Shown: positions 7,757 through 16,033 of the stretch, in pieces
Numbering within the stretch: the first letter of the stretch is position 1
Layout: the number at the start of each line of letters is the position of its first letter
From: Mycobacterium sp. 852002-51971_SCH5477799-a
Lineage (GTDB): Bacteria; Actinomycetota; Actinomycetes; Mycobacteriales; Mycobacteriaceae
Direction: 5' to 3'
DNA: 64,000 nucleotides
NCBI RefSeq assembly: GCF_001667145.1
Contig: NZ_LZIF01000107.1
Coordinates: forward strand, 1-64,000
The notes under the pieces: generated by a model
Told to the model about the DNA's origin: nothing
The model's input: only the letters and a program-made list of their open reading frames with translations
Databases searched by the model: none
Position numbers and translations under genes: made by a program

Positions 7757-9249
7757 CGCACATCCCGCTGCGCGGCGGTGACCGCCTCGGTCGCCGACGT
7801 GGCGGGCGCGGTGAAACGGAAGTCGGCCGGGGAGAACCTGCGCGTCATGCTCCAGAAGGCGCGCGCGCTGCGCGGCCACTGGGTGACCACTCGCCCGTTG
7901 GGGGCGCGGAAGTAGTTGCTGCACTGGGTGGTCCAGACGGTTCCGACCATCCATCGATCGATCTTGGTGACGAAGTCGGCCAGCGCGGCGGGTCGCACCG
8001 CGATGTAGCGCTTGCCCCTGCGCCGCAAATATTTCAGGGCCCGCACGATGTAGCGCGCCTGCGCCTCGAGGATGAAGATGACGCTGTTGGACCCGACGTT
8101 GGTGTTGGGTCCGTACAGCATGAAGAAGTTGGGGAAGCCCGGCACGGCCATGCCGAGGTAGGCGTGGGCCCCGTCCCGCCAGACCTCCCGCAGGGTGACG
8201 CCGTCTTCGCCGACCACGTCCAGCTCCGCGAGGTAGTCGGCCGCGGCGTATCCGGTGGCGCAGACCACCAGGTCCACCTCGCGTTCGGTGCCGTCTTCGG
8301 TCACCAGGGACCGGGCCCTCAGCGAGCGCGCCGGGCTGCTCACCACCTCGACGTTGGGCCGAATCAGCGCGGGCAGGTAGTCCGAGGAGAAGACCAGCCG
8401 CTTGCACCCCATCGGGTGATCCGGCGTGAGCTTGCGGCGCAACTCCTCGTCAGTGACGGTCTTCTCGAGCAGCCCCAGCGCGACCGCCTTGAATTCCTCG
8501 GTCTTTTCGCTGCCGTGCTCGATCACCGCGATGTTGGATTCGCTGCGCAGCCACAGCCGGGTCCGGTAGAGCTTTTTGGCGAACGGGAGGTGCGCGAACA
8601 ACCAGCGTTCGCGCTGCGTGTAGTGCCGGTCCGGTTTGGGCAGGATCCAGGTCGGCGACCGTTGCACCGAATACACCTTGTCGGCGACCTTGGCCAGTTC
8701 GGGGATCAGCTGGGAGGCCGTCGAACCGGTGCCCAGTACGGCGATCCGTTTGTCTTGCAACGGGATCGAGTGATCCCAGCGCGACGAGTGCATCAGGGTT
8801 CCGGTGAACGGCTCTTCCTCGACGAGGTCCGGAAGCAGCGGCCGGGTGAACAATCCGACCGCCGAGACCACCACGTTGAAGTGGTGCAGCTCGCCGGACG
8901 CGGTGGACAAGCACCACAATTGACTATCGGGATCCCAGTGTGCCGCTTTGATTTCGGTCCGCAGGCGCAGGTGTGGACGCAACCCGTATTTGGCGGCGCA
9001 TCGCTCGAAGTAGTCCAGGATCTCGGGTTGCGCTGACCATAGGCGCGACCAGTCGGCGTTCAGGTCGAACGAGTAGGAGTAGAGGTGCGATTTGACGTCG
9101 CACGCCAGCCCCGGATAGGTGTTGATTCGCCAGGTGCCCCCGACGCCGTCCTCCCGGTCAAAGATGGTGAAGCTGTCAAACCCGGCGCGCGACAACATGA
9201 TTCCTAGCGCCAGGCCACCGGGCCCGGCGCCGATGATGCCGATGTTCAT
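7753..9249 (-). CDS. Flavin-containing Baeyer-Villiger monooxygenase
   Basis: A 498-residue class B flavoprotein monooxygenase. It has an N-terminal FAD Rossmann motif (IGAGPGG), the Baeyer-Villiger fingerprint FTGTLMHSSRWDH (F-x-G-x3-H-x3-W-D), a second NADPH-binding GTGSTA motif about 30 residues later, and a C-terminal ATGY motif. Such enzymes insert oxygen next to a carbonyl, turning ketones into esters or lactones. The ATG at 9247-9249 overlaps the TGA of the upstream SDR (ATGA), so it is preferred to the start five codons earlier. It lies between SDR and esterase genes in one coupled operon. Confidence 0.92.
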   Translation of the reverse strand: MNIGIIGAGPGGLALGIMLSRAGFDSFTIFDREDGVGGTWRINTYPGLACDVKSHLYSYSFDLNADWSRLWSAQPEILDYFERCAAKYGLRPHLRLRTEIKAAHWDPDSQLWCLSTASGELHHFNVVVSAVGLFTRPLLPDLVEEEPFTGTLMHSSRWDHSIPLQDKRIAVLGTGSTASQLIPELAKVADKVYSVQRSPTWILPKPDRHYTQRERWLFAHLPFAKKLYRTRLWLRSESNIAVIEHGSEKTEEFKAVALGLLEKTVTDEELRRKLTPDHPMGCKRLVFSSDYLPALIRPNVEVVSSPARSLRARSLVTEDGTEREVDLVVCATGYAAADYLAELDVVGEDGVTLREVWRDGAHAYLGMAVPGFPNFFMLYGPNTNVGSNSVIFILEAQARYIVRALKYLRRRGKRYIAVRPAALADFVTKIDRWMVGTVWTTQCSNYFRAPNGRVVTQWPRSARAFWSMTRRFSPADFRFTAPATSATEAVTAAQRDVR

Positions 9250-9974
9250 CGGATCTGCAGGCATTGCCCACCGTCGATGACGAGTTCGGAGCCGGTGATG
9301 AACGATGCCTCGTCAGACACCAGGAAGGCCACGGCGTCGGCGACTTCATCGGCCTCGCCAATCCGCCCGAACATGGACGCCTCGACCAGCCGCGCCTGGG
9401 TGGCCGCGTCGAGCATCGATGTGGCAATCGGCCCGGGGAAGATGGCGTTGACCCGGACGCCGGAGGGGGCGAGTTCGGCCGCGACGGTCTGGGTCAGCCC
9501 GCGTAGCGCCCACTTCGACGACCCGTAGGCGCTGTGCTGCGGGAAGGGGCGGATCGCACCGGTGCTGCAGATGTTGACGATCGAGGCGTTCGGCGCCTTG
9601 AGTAGCTGTTCCAGCGCTGCGCGCATCCCGAGGAATGAGCCCAGACAGTTGACCCGCCAAGCGGTTTCGAAGCCGTCGGGCGTCTCCTCGGTCAGCGACG
9701 CCCGGTGCAGCACGCCGGCGCAGTTGACCAGCGTGCTCAGCGACCCGAAGCGCGCGACGACCTCGGCGACCACGGTTTGCCACTGCTCGGGTGAGGTGAC
9801 GTCCAGCTCGAGGGCGATCGGGCCATCGTCGTCCGCTTCGCCGACCGCGGTGACCAGTTCGGCTGTCCGCAGGTCGCACGCCGCCACCGAAAACCCTTTG
9901 TCTCGCAGGCGTTTGGCGATGGACCAGCCTTGCCCGCCGGCGGCTCCAGTCACCAGTGCGACGCGTTGATTCAT
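9246..9974 (-). CDS. Short-chain dehydrogenase/reductase
   Basis: A 242-residue classical SDR with the cofactor motif TGAAGGQGWSIA, the NCAG motif and catalytic Ser-Tyr-Lys (NICSTG, YGSSK). It ends in the usual SELVIDGGQ C-terminus. It probably oxidises a secondary alcohol to a ketone with NAD(P), which would feed the following Baeyer-Villiger enzyme (inference). The start at 9974 sits in an ATGA overlap with the previous gene; a longer frame to 10049 is not native. Confidence 0.88.
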   Translation of the reverse strand: MNQRVALVTGAAGGQGWSIAKRLRDKGFSVAACDLRTAELVTAVGEADDDGPIALELDVTSPEQWQTVVAEVVARFGSLSTLVNCAGVLHRASLTEETPDGFETAWRVNCLGSFLGMRAALEQLLKAPNASIVNICSTGAIRPFPQHSAYGSSKWALRGLTQTVAAELAPSGVRVNAIFPGPIATSMLDAATQARLVEASMFGRIGEADEVADAVAFLVSDEASFITGSELVIDGGQCLQIR

Positions 9975-10369
9975 GCTGGGCTCACCTCTGGGCTGTCGGC
10001 CAGTCCGGCGCTGGTGACGAAGCGGCAGCGGCGGCGTGCAAAGAACCACTGCCCGTCGACGCGGGTCAGCTCGTCATCGTAGATCGCGGGCCGCAGCTGC
10101 AGGTCGCCCGCGCGAACGAACAGCACCTGCGATCTGGCCGCGGCGCGCTCCCCGTCGACCTCGATCCGCACGCTGCCGTTCAGGTGCAGGCCGCGGGCCG
10201 CGGCGCGGAACATGCCCGCGATGGCGTCATGACCGGCGTAAGTTTTGCCATAGACCAGGAATTCGCCGTCGGGGGCGAACAGCCGGGCGCATTCGTCGAC
10301 GTCGCCGACGTCGAGTGCCAGAGCGTAGCCGGCGAGGAGCTCACGGATTTTAGCCTCGTCGTCTGTCAT
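9971..10369 (-). CDS. SnoaL/NTF2-like small protein
   Basis: A 132-residue alpha+beta cone protein: two N-terminal helices (IRELLAGYALALDVGDVDECARLFAPDGEF), then a beta sheet ending in WFFARRR. Members serve as isomerases, dehydratases or cyclases, or only bind ligand. The residues do not decide the function. It is linked by 4-base ATGA overlaps to both neighbours, so it is made together with the aldolase and SDR and probably handles an intermediate of the same pathway. Confidence 0.8.
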   Translation of the reverse strand: MTDDEAKIRELLAGYALALDVGDVDECARLFAPDGEFLVYGKTYAGHDAIAGMFRAAARGLHLNGSVRIEVDGERAAARSQVLFVRAGDLQLRPAIYDDELTRVDGQWFFARRRCRFVTSAGLADSPEVSPA

Positions 10370-11124
10370 TGCGTGGCCTCGCGCAGGTGCTCCGCGGCGC
10401 CTCGTCGCAACGCCTGTGACTCGGCTGCCAGGGTGATCATGCCGAATCCCAACTGCGCCATGGCGTGACCCGTCTTGCCGTCCCCGGCGTGAATGCCGGT
10501 GACGAGGCCCGCCTCCGACGCCGCCCGGTGGATGCGCACGATCGCGGCGAGCACGTCCGGATGACGGGTGGCGCCGACGACGCCCACGCCCAGCGAAATG
10601 GCCAGATCGGCTGGGCCGACGTAGATTCCGGTCAGGCCGTCGACGGCGCAGATCTCGTGGATGCCGGACAGCGCGCCCGCGGTCTCGATCATCGCGAACA
10701 CGGCGGCCCGTGACTCGTGGGCGGCGGGATCGTGGCCCAGGCTGGCGCGCAGCGGACCGAAGCTGCGCACGCCCCGCGGCGGGTAGTGGCTGGCGGCCAC
10801 CGCCGCGGCGGCCTGGTCCGCCGACTCGATCATCGCGATGACGACGGCGTCGGCGCCCGCGTCGAGAACCCGCCCGATCGGCGCCGCGTCGGCATCGGGC
10901 AGGCGCACCACCGTGCCGACGGCCAGGTGCTCGGTGCGGCGCAGGATTTCGGCGATGCCGGCGTCGTCGAGATAGCCGTGTTGGGCATCGAAGCCGACGT
11001 AATCGTAACCGGCACGGGCGAATTCCTCGGGCCCCAGCGCCGTGGGGCCGGTGACCCAGCCGCCGAATATCGGGGCCTTGCGGCCCAGCGCCAGCTGTAG
11101 GGCGCTCGGCGAGGCGTCTGTCAT
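10366..11124 (-). CDS. HpcH/HpaI-type (class II) aldolase
   Basis: A 252-residue HpcH/HpaI aldolase/citrate lyase family TIM barrel. It has GYDYVGFDAQHGYLD near the N-terminus, a conserved MIET metal-binding Glu (FAMIETAGAL) and the YVGPADLAISLG segment with the second metal-ligand Asp. The family splits 4-hydroxy-2-oxo acids to pyruvate or oxaloacetate plus an aldehyde. Within this catabolic operon it may perform the final chain cleavage (inference). It ends in an ATGA overlap with the SnoaL gene. Confidence 0.88.
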   Translation of the reverse strand: MTDASPSALQLALGRKAPIFGGWVTGPTALGPEEFARAGYDYVGFDAQHGYLDDAGIAEILRRTEHLAVGTVVRLPDADAAPIGRVLDAGADAVVIAMIESADQAAAAVAASHYPPRGVRSFGPLRASLGHDPAAHESRAAVFAMIETAGALSGIHEICAVDGLTGIYVGPADLAISLGVGVVGATRHPDVLAAIVRIHRAASEAGLVTGIHAGDGKTGHAMAQLGFGMITLAAESQALRRGAAEHLREATQ

Positions 11125-11131
11125 GGTCGAC

Positions 11132-12100
11132 TCATTCGGCGATGGCGATCTTGATGCGTTCGGCGACCGGCCGGCAGGCTAGTTCGAATGCGTTCTGCAC
11201 CCCGTCGATGCCGAAGGTGTGGGTGAGGTAGGCGCCCAGCAGCCACGGGTGCTCGGCGGCGAACTTGCCGGCCAGTTCCAGCATCCGCCGGCGGTCCAGC
11301 GTCACACCGGATTTCAGGGTCAGGTTGTTGCGCAACATCGTCCGCATGCTGATCGGATACATCTCGTCGTCGGCGACACCGAAATAGAACACGGTACCGC
11401 CGGGGGCGGCCGCGTCGATCGCGTGGTTCAGGGTGGCGACCTGGTGACCGACGGCCTCGATGACGACGTCTGCGCGTTCCGTGGGCCCGAGTTGACTCAC
11501 CCAGCGGTCACTGGTGGCGCGCACCGGCTCGTCGACCCCGAAAGCCCTTGCCAGGTCGCGGCGATCAATCGGGTCGACCCCGGTGACGCGTCGCGCGCCC
11601 GCCGCCTTGGCGACATAGGAGAACAACAGGCCGATCGATCCCTGCCCGATGATCGCGACGTGCCGGCCGGCCAGGTCGCCGAGTTGGTCGCAGGCGTAGA
11701 GGACGCACGCCAGTGGCTGCAGCCCCACCGCCTGGGCCGGGGTCAGCGCCGGATCGTAGGGCGCCAGTCCTTCGCCGTCGCTGACGATGCGTTCCATCAT
11801 GCCGTCGAACCCGGAGGCCCAACCGACGACGTGATCGCCGGGACGGTGTGCGGGATGCCTGCTGGCGATCACCTCGCCGGCGACCTCGTGAATGGGAAAA
11901 CCGTCTTTCTCGGGTCCGCTGCGGCCGTCGTCACCGGGGATCCGTCCCTTGGCGCCGCGAAAGGCCGGCAGATCGCTGCCGCAGACACCCGCGGCCGAAA
12001 ACCGCAGCAGCACCTGCCCGTCGGCCAGGCATTCGGGTGACTTGTCGTCAATCGTGGTGCGCTCGAACAGGTATGGGGCGACGATCCGGTGGCACCACAC
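11132..12100 (-). CDS. Zinc-type medium-chain dehydrogenase
   Basis: A 322-residue MDR-superfamily dehydrogenase with a GroES-like N-terminal domain (GVCGSDLPAFRG, PIHEVAGEV) and a Rossmann domain (IGQGSIGLLFSYVAKAAGA). The structural Cys4 zinc loop seen in adhE1 is missing; the catalytic Cys and His-Glu are kept, as in threonine/sorbitol-dehydrogenase-like members. The GTG start at 12100 is chosen because a GGAGG lies 6 bp upstream, across the end of the P450 gene; a longer frame to 12334 only overlaps the P450. Confidence 0.87.
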   Translation of the reverse strand: MWCHRIVAPYLFERTTIDDKSPECLADGQVLLRFSAAGVCGSDLPAFRGAKGRIPGDDGRSGPEKDGFPIHEVAGEVIASRHPAHRPGDHVVGWASGFDGMMERIVSDGEGLAPYDPALTPAQAVGLQPLACVLYACDQLGDLAGRHVAIIGQGSIGLLFSYVAKAAGARRVTGVDPIDRRDLARAFGVDEPVRATSDRWVSQLGPTERADVVIEAVGHQVATLNHAIDAAAPGGTVFYFGVADDEMYPISMRTMLRNNLTLKSGVTLDRRRMLELAGKFAAEHPWLLGAYLTHTFGIDGVQNAFELACRPVAERIKIAIAE

Positions 12101-12101
12101 G

Positions 12102-13343
12102 TCAGACCTCCACCGGAATGTTGTTCCAGCCCCACTGGAAGCTGGACGGCAGCCGGGTTGCCGTGTCGTCTCGAATCGCGTAGTCCGGTACCCGGCGAAG
12201 CCATTCGGCCAGCAGCACAGCCACTTCCAGCCGCGCCAGGTGGTATCCGATGCAGAAGTGCTGGCCACGGCCGAACGCCAGCGAGCGTCCGATGGGCCGG
12301 TCCCAGATGAACTCGTCGGGCTCGGGGTATTCACGCTCGTCGCGGTTGGCCGAGGCGAGCAGGGTGATGACGCGCTGGCCCGGGTTGAGGGTCTGGCCGT
12401 GAATCTCGAAGGGCTTGCGCACCGTTCGGGCGAACCACTGCGCCGGCGCGCAGAACCGGATCATCTCGTCGCGCGCGACGAGCACGTTGTTGTCCAGATC
12501 GGCGCGCACGGCGGCCAGCTGGTCGGGCCGCCGGTTGAGCTCCCAAAGTCCGTGCGCGACGATTTTCGGCACCGTCTCGGTCCCCCCGATGAAGATGCAC
12601 AGCATCTGGGTCGCGACTTCCATGTCGTCGAGCGCGCTGCCATCGGGCAGGCGATAACCGAGCAGGCCATCCACCACGTCGAGCGGTCCCCCGGTCGGAT
12701 CGGCGCGGCGGCGCGCAACCGCGGGCAGCAGATATTCGAAGTAGTTGGGCCGCGCTTGGCCGGTGTCCACGCCTTCGCCGGGCTGCGCGAGACTGCCGGC
12801 GTTGACCGTGGCGAGGACCTGTGGCGCGAGATCGGTCGGGATGCCCAGGAGTTCGCAGACGATGGCGGCGACCACGATGCCGCCGTAGTCCTGGGTCAGG
12901 TCGAACGTACCGTCTGCAAGCAGCGCATCGAGGCGTTCGTTGGCCAGCGCGCGGATCCGGCCCTCCAGGTCGGTGACCGACCGCGGCCGAAACGGCCGGG
13001 AGTGGGTGCGCCGGATCTCGCCGTAGAGGTCCGCGTCGAACATGGCGTGAAACGGCAACGGGTGCAGGGGCGGGTCGGCGACCGGCCCGCTGTTGTGTTG
13101 CGCCAGAACCGATGCCGGCGGCAGCGTGCCTTCCGAGGCGACGAACGTGCCGTCGTTGACCTCCAGCACCGTCCAGATGTCCTCGAAGCGCGACAGCGCG
13201 AACGTGTCCCACTGCGGCATGTAATACACCGGGTGGTGGTCGCGCAGGACCTTGTAGTACGGCAACGGGTTTGCCATCACCGCCGCATCGAACGGGTCGT
13301 AGCGGAAGTCGTTGATGGTCACGGCGTTCAGTCGCTCCGTCAC
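12102..13343 (-). CDS. Cytochrome P450 of the island
   Basis: A 413-residue soluble bacterial P450. The heme-binding loop is FGRGQHFCIGYHLA with C364 as thiolate ligand. The I-helix motif is GGTETV and an ExxR-like K-helix is present. It needs a ferredoxin and reductase; none is encoded in the operon. The GTG start at 13341-13343 overlaps the preceding stop (GTGA). It probably performs the first hydroxylation of the substrate of this island (inference). Confidence 0.9.
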   Translation of the reverse strand: MTERLNAVTINDFRYDPFDAAVMANPLPYYKVLRDHHPVYYMPQWDTFALSRFEDIWTVLEVNDGTFVASEGTLPPASVLAQHNSGPVADPPLHPLPFHAMFDADLYGEIRRTHSRPFRPRSVTDLEGRIRALANERLDALLADGTFDLTQDYGGIVVAAIVCELLGIPTDLAPQVLATVNAGSLAQPGEGVDTGQARPNYFEYLLPAVARRRADPTGGPLDVVDGLLGYRLPDGSALDDMEVATQMLCIFIGGTETVPKIVAHGLWELNRRPDQLAAVRADLDNNVLVARDEMIRFCAPAQWFARTVRKPFEIHGQTLNPGQRVITLLASANRDEREYPEPDEFIWDRPIGRSLAFGRGQHFCIGYHLARLEVAVLLAEWLRRVPDYAIRDDTATRLPSSFQWGWNNIPVEV

Positions 13344-14044
13344 TGCAGCGGCGACGGCGGGAGGGCCTGCAGAATGGAATCCTCCCAACCGTCACGTAAC
13401 GCGGGGGCCACGCTCATCCACGTGACGATCTCGGCCGGTGGGCTCTCTTTCCAGGACGGATAGTGCTCGGCGAAACAGTCCCAGCCGCCGTCCAGCGCCC
13501 AATAGTGGATGACTTCGTTGTAGCGGAAGGTCGTGGTGAACGAACCGAGCCAGCGCTTACCGGTACGTTCCGACCACGGAACATAGAGCCGCTCCAGTTC
13601 GCGGATGTAGTCGTCTTGGCGTCCCGGTTTGGTCTGCATGATTTCTTGAATCACCAGCGGCGCGGTGAATTTGGCCTCGCGCAGCTGGCCGAGCGTTTTA
13701 TTGCTGGGCCCGGGGTACATGATGCGGCCCTCCCCCGAGGCGCCGATGTCAGCCAGGAACGCCGACCATTTGCCGGACGCGGCCTCGTGGCTGCCGCCGC
13801 GCGCCTGCGCGGCCCCGATCCTCGCGTAGTCGGCGAAGCCGTCGATCTCCCAGATGACAGTCACCTGCGGCCAGTGACCGTTGTACGGCGTGGATTCCCA
13901 GATCGCGAACAGCCGAGCGCCGAGTTGCTCCATCATGGGTTGATAGGTGTCGGCGAAAATCTCGGTGAAACGGTCGCTTCGACCGGATCCCAGCGAGATC
14001 GTCTCGTGCAAGTACAGCAGGGTATGTCCGAAGTACTTCTTCAT
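13340..14044 (-). CDS. NIPSNAP/dimeric alpha-beta barrel-like protein, function unknown
   Basis: A 234-residue protein that reads as two ferredoxin-like alpha/beta-barrel halves: residues 1-105 with YLHETISLGSGRSDRFTEIF and 120-225 with IQEIMQTKPGRQDDYIREL. Each half resembles the NIPSNAP/EthD-type dimeric barrels, which often act as small oxygenases or ligand carriers. The assignment is by pattern only. It sits 3 bp after the upstream hypothetical gene and overlaps the P450 gene by 4 bases, so it is an integral part of the operon. Confidence 0.6.
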   Translation of the reverse strand: MKKYFGHTLLYLHETISLGSGRSDRFTEIFADTYQPMMEQLGARLFAIWESTPYNGHWPQVTVIWEIDGFADYARIGAAQARGGSHEAASGKWSAFLADIGASGEGRIMYPGPSNKTLGQLREAKFTAPLVIQEIMQTKPGRQDDYIRELERLYVPWSERTGKRWLGSFTTTFRYNEVIHYWALDGGWDCFAEHYPSWKESPPAEIVTWMSVAPALRDGWEDSILQALPPSPLQ

Positions 14045-14047
14045 GGC

Positions 14048-14662
14048 CTAATCGAGCCGGATCAGCTCTGAGTCGGCCCCCAGGCCCGTGTCGCACAGCA
14101 GCGTCTCGGTGGCATCGACCGTTGCGTCCGGAATGCCCGCCGCCGCAAGCGCATAGCACTTGAACATGCGGGCCGCGCCGCTGAGCAGATGCTGCGCACG
14201 GGTGGTCGCACGATTCACCCCCAGGGGCCATCCGTCGCCCCAGAGGGCGACCTCGATCAGCCGGCTGTCCAGCGACTCGAGCACCGCGTCACGCACCCGG
14301 GCGTCGTCGGTGAACGCCTGCGCGCTGACGGCCAGGGTCGTCGAGCCCGCCCCCAATCCTGCGAGCTCCGGCTCGAGGTCCGCGGCCCGCACCCCCAGGA
14401 TGCGCAGCGAGCGGGTGTCGCAGCCCCGCGGGAGCAGCACGGTCACTTCCCAACCGGCCATGGCCCGGTCGTAGAGCCAACCACCGGCCGACTGCACGAC
14501 ATCGACGGCGCTTGCCGCGACGACGTCGAGCCGGTAACGCAAACCCTCACCGTTCGCGCGGGTTGCTTTCACGGCGCTGCTCTTGCTGATGTCGAACGTG
14601 GGAGCGACCATCGATCCATTCCTCACCACCAGTTCGCTGGCGGGTCTCAAGCGCTTTGTCAT
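14048..14662 (-). CDS. Conserved-looking hypothetical protein, first gene of the island operon
   Basis: I do not recognise this 204-residue protein. It is soluble, without signal peptide or membrane helix, and has an alpha/beta pattern: GWEVTVLLPRGCDTRSLRILGV near residue 70, and an LSGAARMFKCYALAAAG helix near residue 160. It contains three cysteines and no known metal motif. The start is the ATG at 14660-14662; a longer frame to 15037 overlaps the CoA-transferase and is not native. It opens the nine-gene leftward operon, and the shared 29-bp motif lies 46 bp upstream. Confidence 0.65.
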   Translation of the reverse strand: MTKRLRPASELVVRNGSMVAPTFDISKSSAVKATRANGEGLRYRLDVVAASAVDVVQSAGGWLYDRAMAGWEVTVLLPRGCDTRSLRILGVRAADLEPELAGLGAGSTTLAVSAQAFTDDARVRDAVLESLDSRLIEVALWGDGWPLGVNRATTRAQHLLSGAARMFKCYALAAAGIPDATVDATETLLCDTGLGADSELIRLD

Positions 14663-14707
14663 GGGCTGGAGCCGCTTCACGCGCGGGGCGATGCGACTCA
14701 CCGGACA

Positions 14708-14736
14708 GCGTGACACTTCTGGCGGAATTTGTAAAG
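14708..14736. promoter_or_regulatory. Shared bipartite motif, copy 1
   Basis: GCGTGACACTT (14708-14718), a 9-base spacer, then TTTGTAAAG (14728-14736). It lies 46 bp upstream of the first gene of the leftward P450 operon, in the gap behind the CoA-transferase gene. The two halves make an imperfect dyad (TGACA/TGTAA). Two further copies with identical halves and spacing occur at 19761 and 19956. Confidence 0.75.
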
Positions 14737-14750
14737 CTCCCCGCGGCCCC

Positions 14751-15944
14751 TCAGGACCCGCGGCGCGCCTTGAGGTCGGCCAGCACTTCCTCGGTGTGCT
14801 GCCCGAGTTCCGGTGCCGCAGAACGCGGTGCCCAGGGAGTACCGTGAAAATCCGCCGGTGTGGCAACCATCGGCACGGCGGCTTCGCCGTCGGGGACGTC
14901 GACGATGCCGCCCGCGGCGTGGAACTGCTCGTCGGCGACGACGTCCTCGAGGGTGTTGATCGGTGACCAGAAGAAGTCCGGTTCGCCGGCGAACACCTCC
15001 GCCCATGCGTCGAGGGGGCGGGTCGAGAAGATGTCATCCAAAGCGGCGATCAGCTCGGCCGAGTTGACGGCGCGGGAGCGGGCATCGGCGAACCGCGGAT
15101 CGTCGCGCCACTCGGGCCGGCCCACCGCACGGCACAGCGCCGGCCAATGCCGCTCGGCCTCCAGGCCCACGATCCAGAATCGCCGGCCGTCGGCGGCGGC
15201 ATAGTTGTTCATGCACGGATTGCCCATCGTTTCGCGCTGGCCGATCGCGATCGGCTGCCCGCTCATCAGATAGGTGTTGAGGTCGAAGCTCACGGTGTAG
15301 GCGCCCTGCCGGTACAGCGAGGTCGTCACCAGCTGGCCCGTCCCGGTCCGTTCGCGGGCAAGCAGGGCGGCGCACACGGCCGCGGCCATCGTCATGCCGG
15401 CGGAGTGGTCGCCCATGCCGCCGCGCTGAAACGGGGGTGTGTCGCCGGGGCGGGTGAGCAGGTGAGCCACCCCGGCCCGGGACCAGAAGGCGGCAACGTC
15501 GAAGGCGGCGCGGTCGGCGTCGGGTCCGTCTTCCCCGTACCCGGTGATGAGGCCGTAGACCAGGCGTGGGTTGGCCGCCGACACCGCCCCGAAGTCCAGG
15601 CCGAGGCGCCGTAGCGCGCCGGGCCGCACATTGGTCACGAAAACGTCGGCGTCACTGAGCAATTCGGACGCGGCGCCGCGGCCCTCGTCGGTCCCGAGGT
15701 CCAGTACGACGCTGCGCTTGGACCGGTTGTCCATCTCGAACGGCGGGTTGAGGCCCAGGTCGCAGCCCAGCATCCGGCCGAACAAGCGCGCCGGATCACC
15801 GGCCGGTGGCTCGATCTTGATCACGTCGGCGCCCCAGTCCGCCAGGATGCCGCCGGCGGCCGGCCCGGCCACCCAAACCCCGAGTTCGACGACTTTGACG
15901 CCTGCTACCGGTCCCGCCATGGGTAAGTTCCCGCTCTCTGCCAT
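14751..15944 (-). CDS. CaiB/BaiF-type (class III) CoA-transferase
   Basis: A protein of about 397 residues of the family III CoA-transferases (formyl-CoA transferase type). It has the N-terminal GVKVVELGVWVAGPAAGGILADWGADVIKIE block, NPRLVYGLITGYG, and the catalytic Asp in AAFDVAAFWSRAG. The family moves CoA from an acyl-CoA donor to a carboxylate, usually to activate it for beta-oxidation. Two starts are possible (15944 MAESGN or 15920 MAGPVA); neither has a strong Shine-Dalgarno. It faces the DUF427 gene across an 89-bp divergent promoter. Confidence 0.88.
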   Translation of the reverse strand: MAESGNLPMAGPVAGVKVVELGVWVAGPAAGGILADWGADVIKIEPPAGDPARLFGRMLGCDLGLNPPFEMDNRSKRSVVLDLGTDEGRGAASELLSDADVFVTNVRPGALRRLGLDFGAVSAANPRLVYGLITGYGEDGPDADRAAFDVAAFWSRAGVAHLLTRPGDTPPFQRGGMGDHSAGMTMAAAVCAALLARERTGTGQLVTTSLYRQGAYTVSFDLNTYLMSGQPIAIGQRETMGNPCMNNYAAADGRRFWIVGLEAERHWPALCRAVGRPEWRDDPRFADARSRAVNSAELIAALDDIFSTRPLDAWAEVFAGEPDFFWSPINTLEDVVADEQFHAAGGIVDVPDGEAAVPMVATPADFHGTPWAPRSAAPELGQHTEEVLADLKARRGS

Positions 15945-15982
15945 CCGAGCGTCACGCCAGCGCAACGCCGCATACCGAGTGC

Positions 15983-15994
15983 CACGCTAGCGTG
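15983..15994. promoter_or_regulatory. 12-bp palindrome in the CoA-transferase/DUF427 divergent promoter
   Basis: CACGCTAGCGTG is a perfect palindrome in the middle of the 89-bp space between divergent genes. Its right half runs into GCGTGAC followed by a TTTG at 16008, a weak partial match to the shared island motif. It could be the control site linking this pair to the other island operons. Confidence 0.35.
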
Positions 15995-16033
15995 ACGTTC
16001 AGAAAAGTTTGCGTGCGATGGAAGGCTTAGACC

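Noticed and set aside
6818..8407. 529-codon leftward frame including the HSL hydrolase
   Set aside because: The first 217 codons are a shadow of the Baeyer-Villiger gene; homology and the GTGA overlap place the start at 7756.
14708..14736. The shared motif as a plain sigma-factor promoter (TTTACA as -35)
   Set aside because: No acceptable -10 box lies at the right distance, and the orientation relative to the gene differs between copies; the conserved far half-site fits an operator better.
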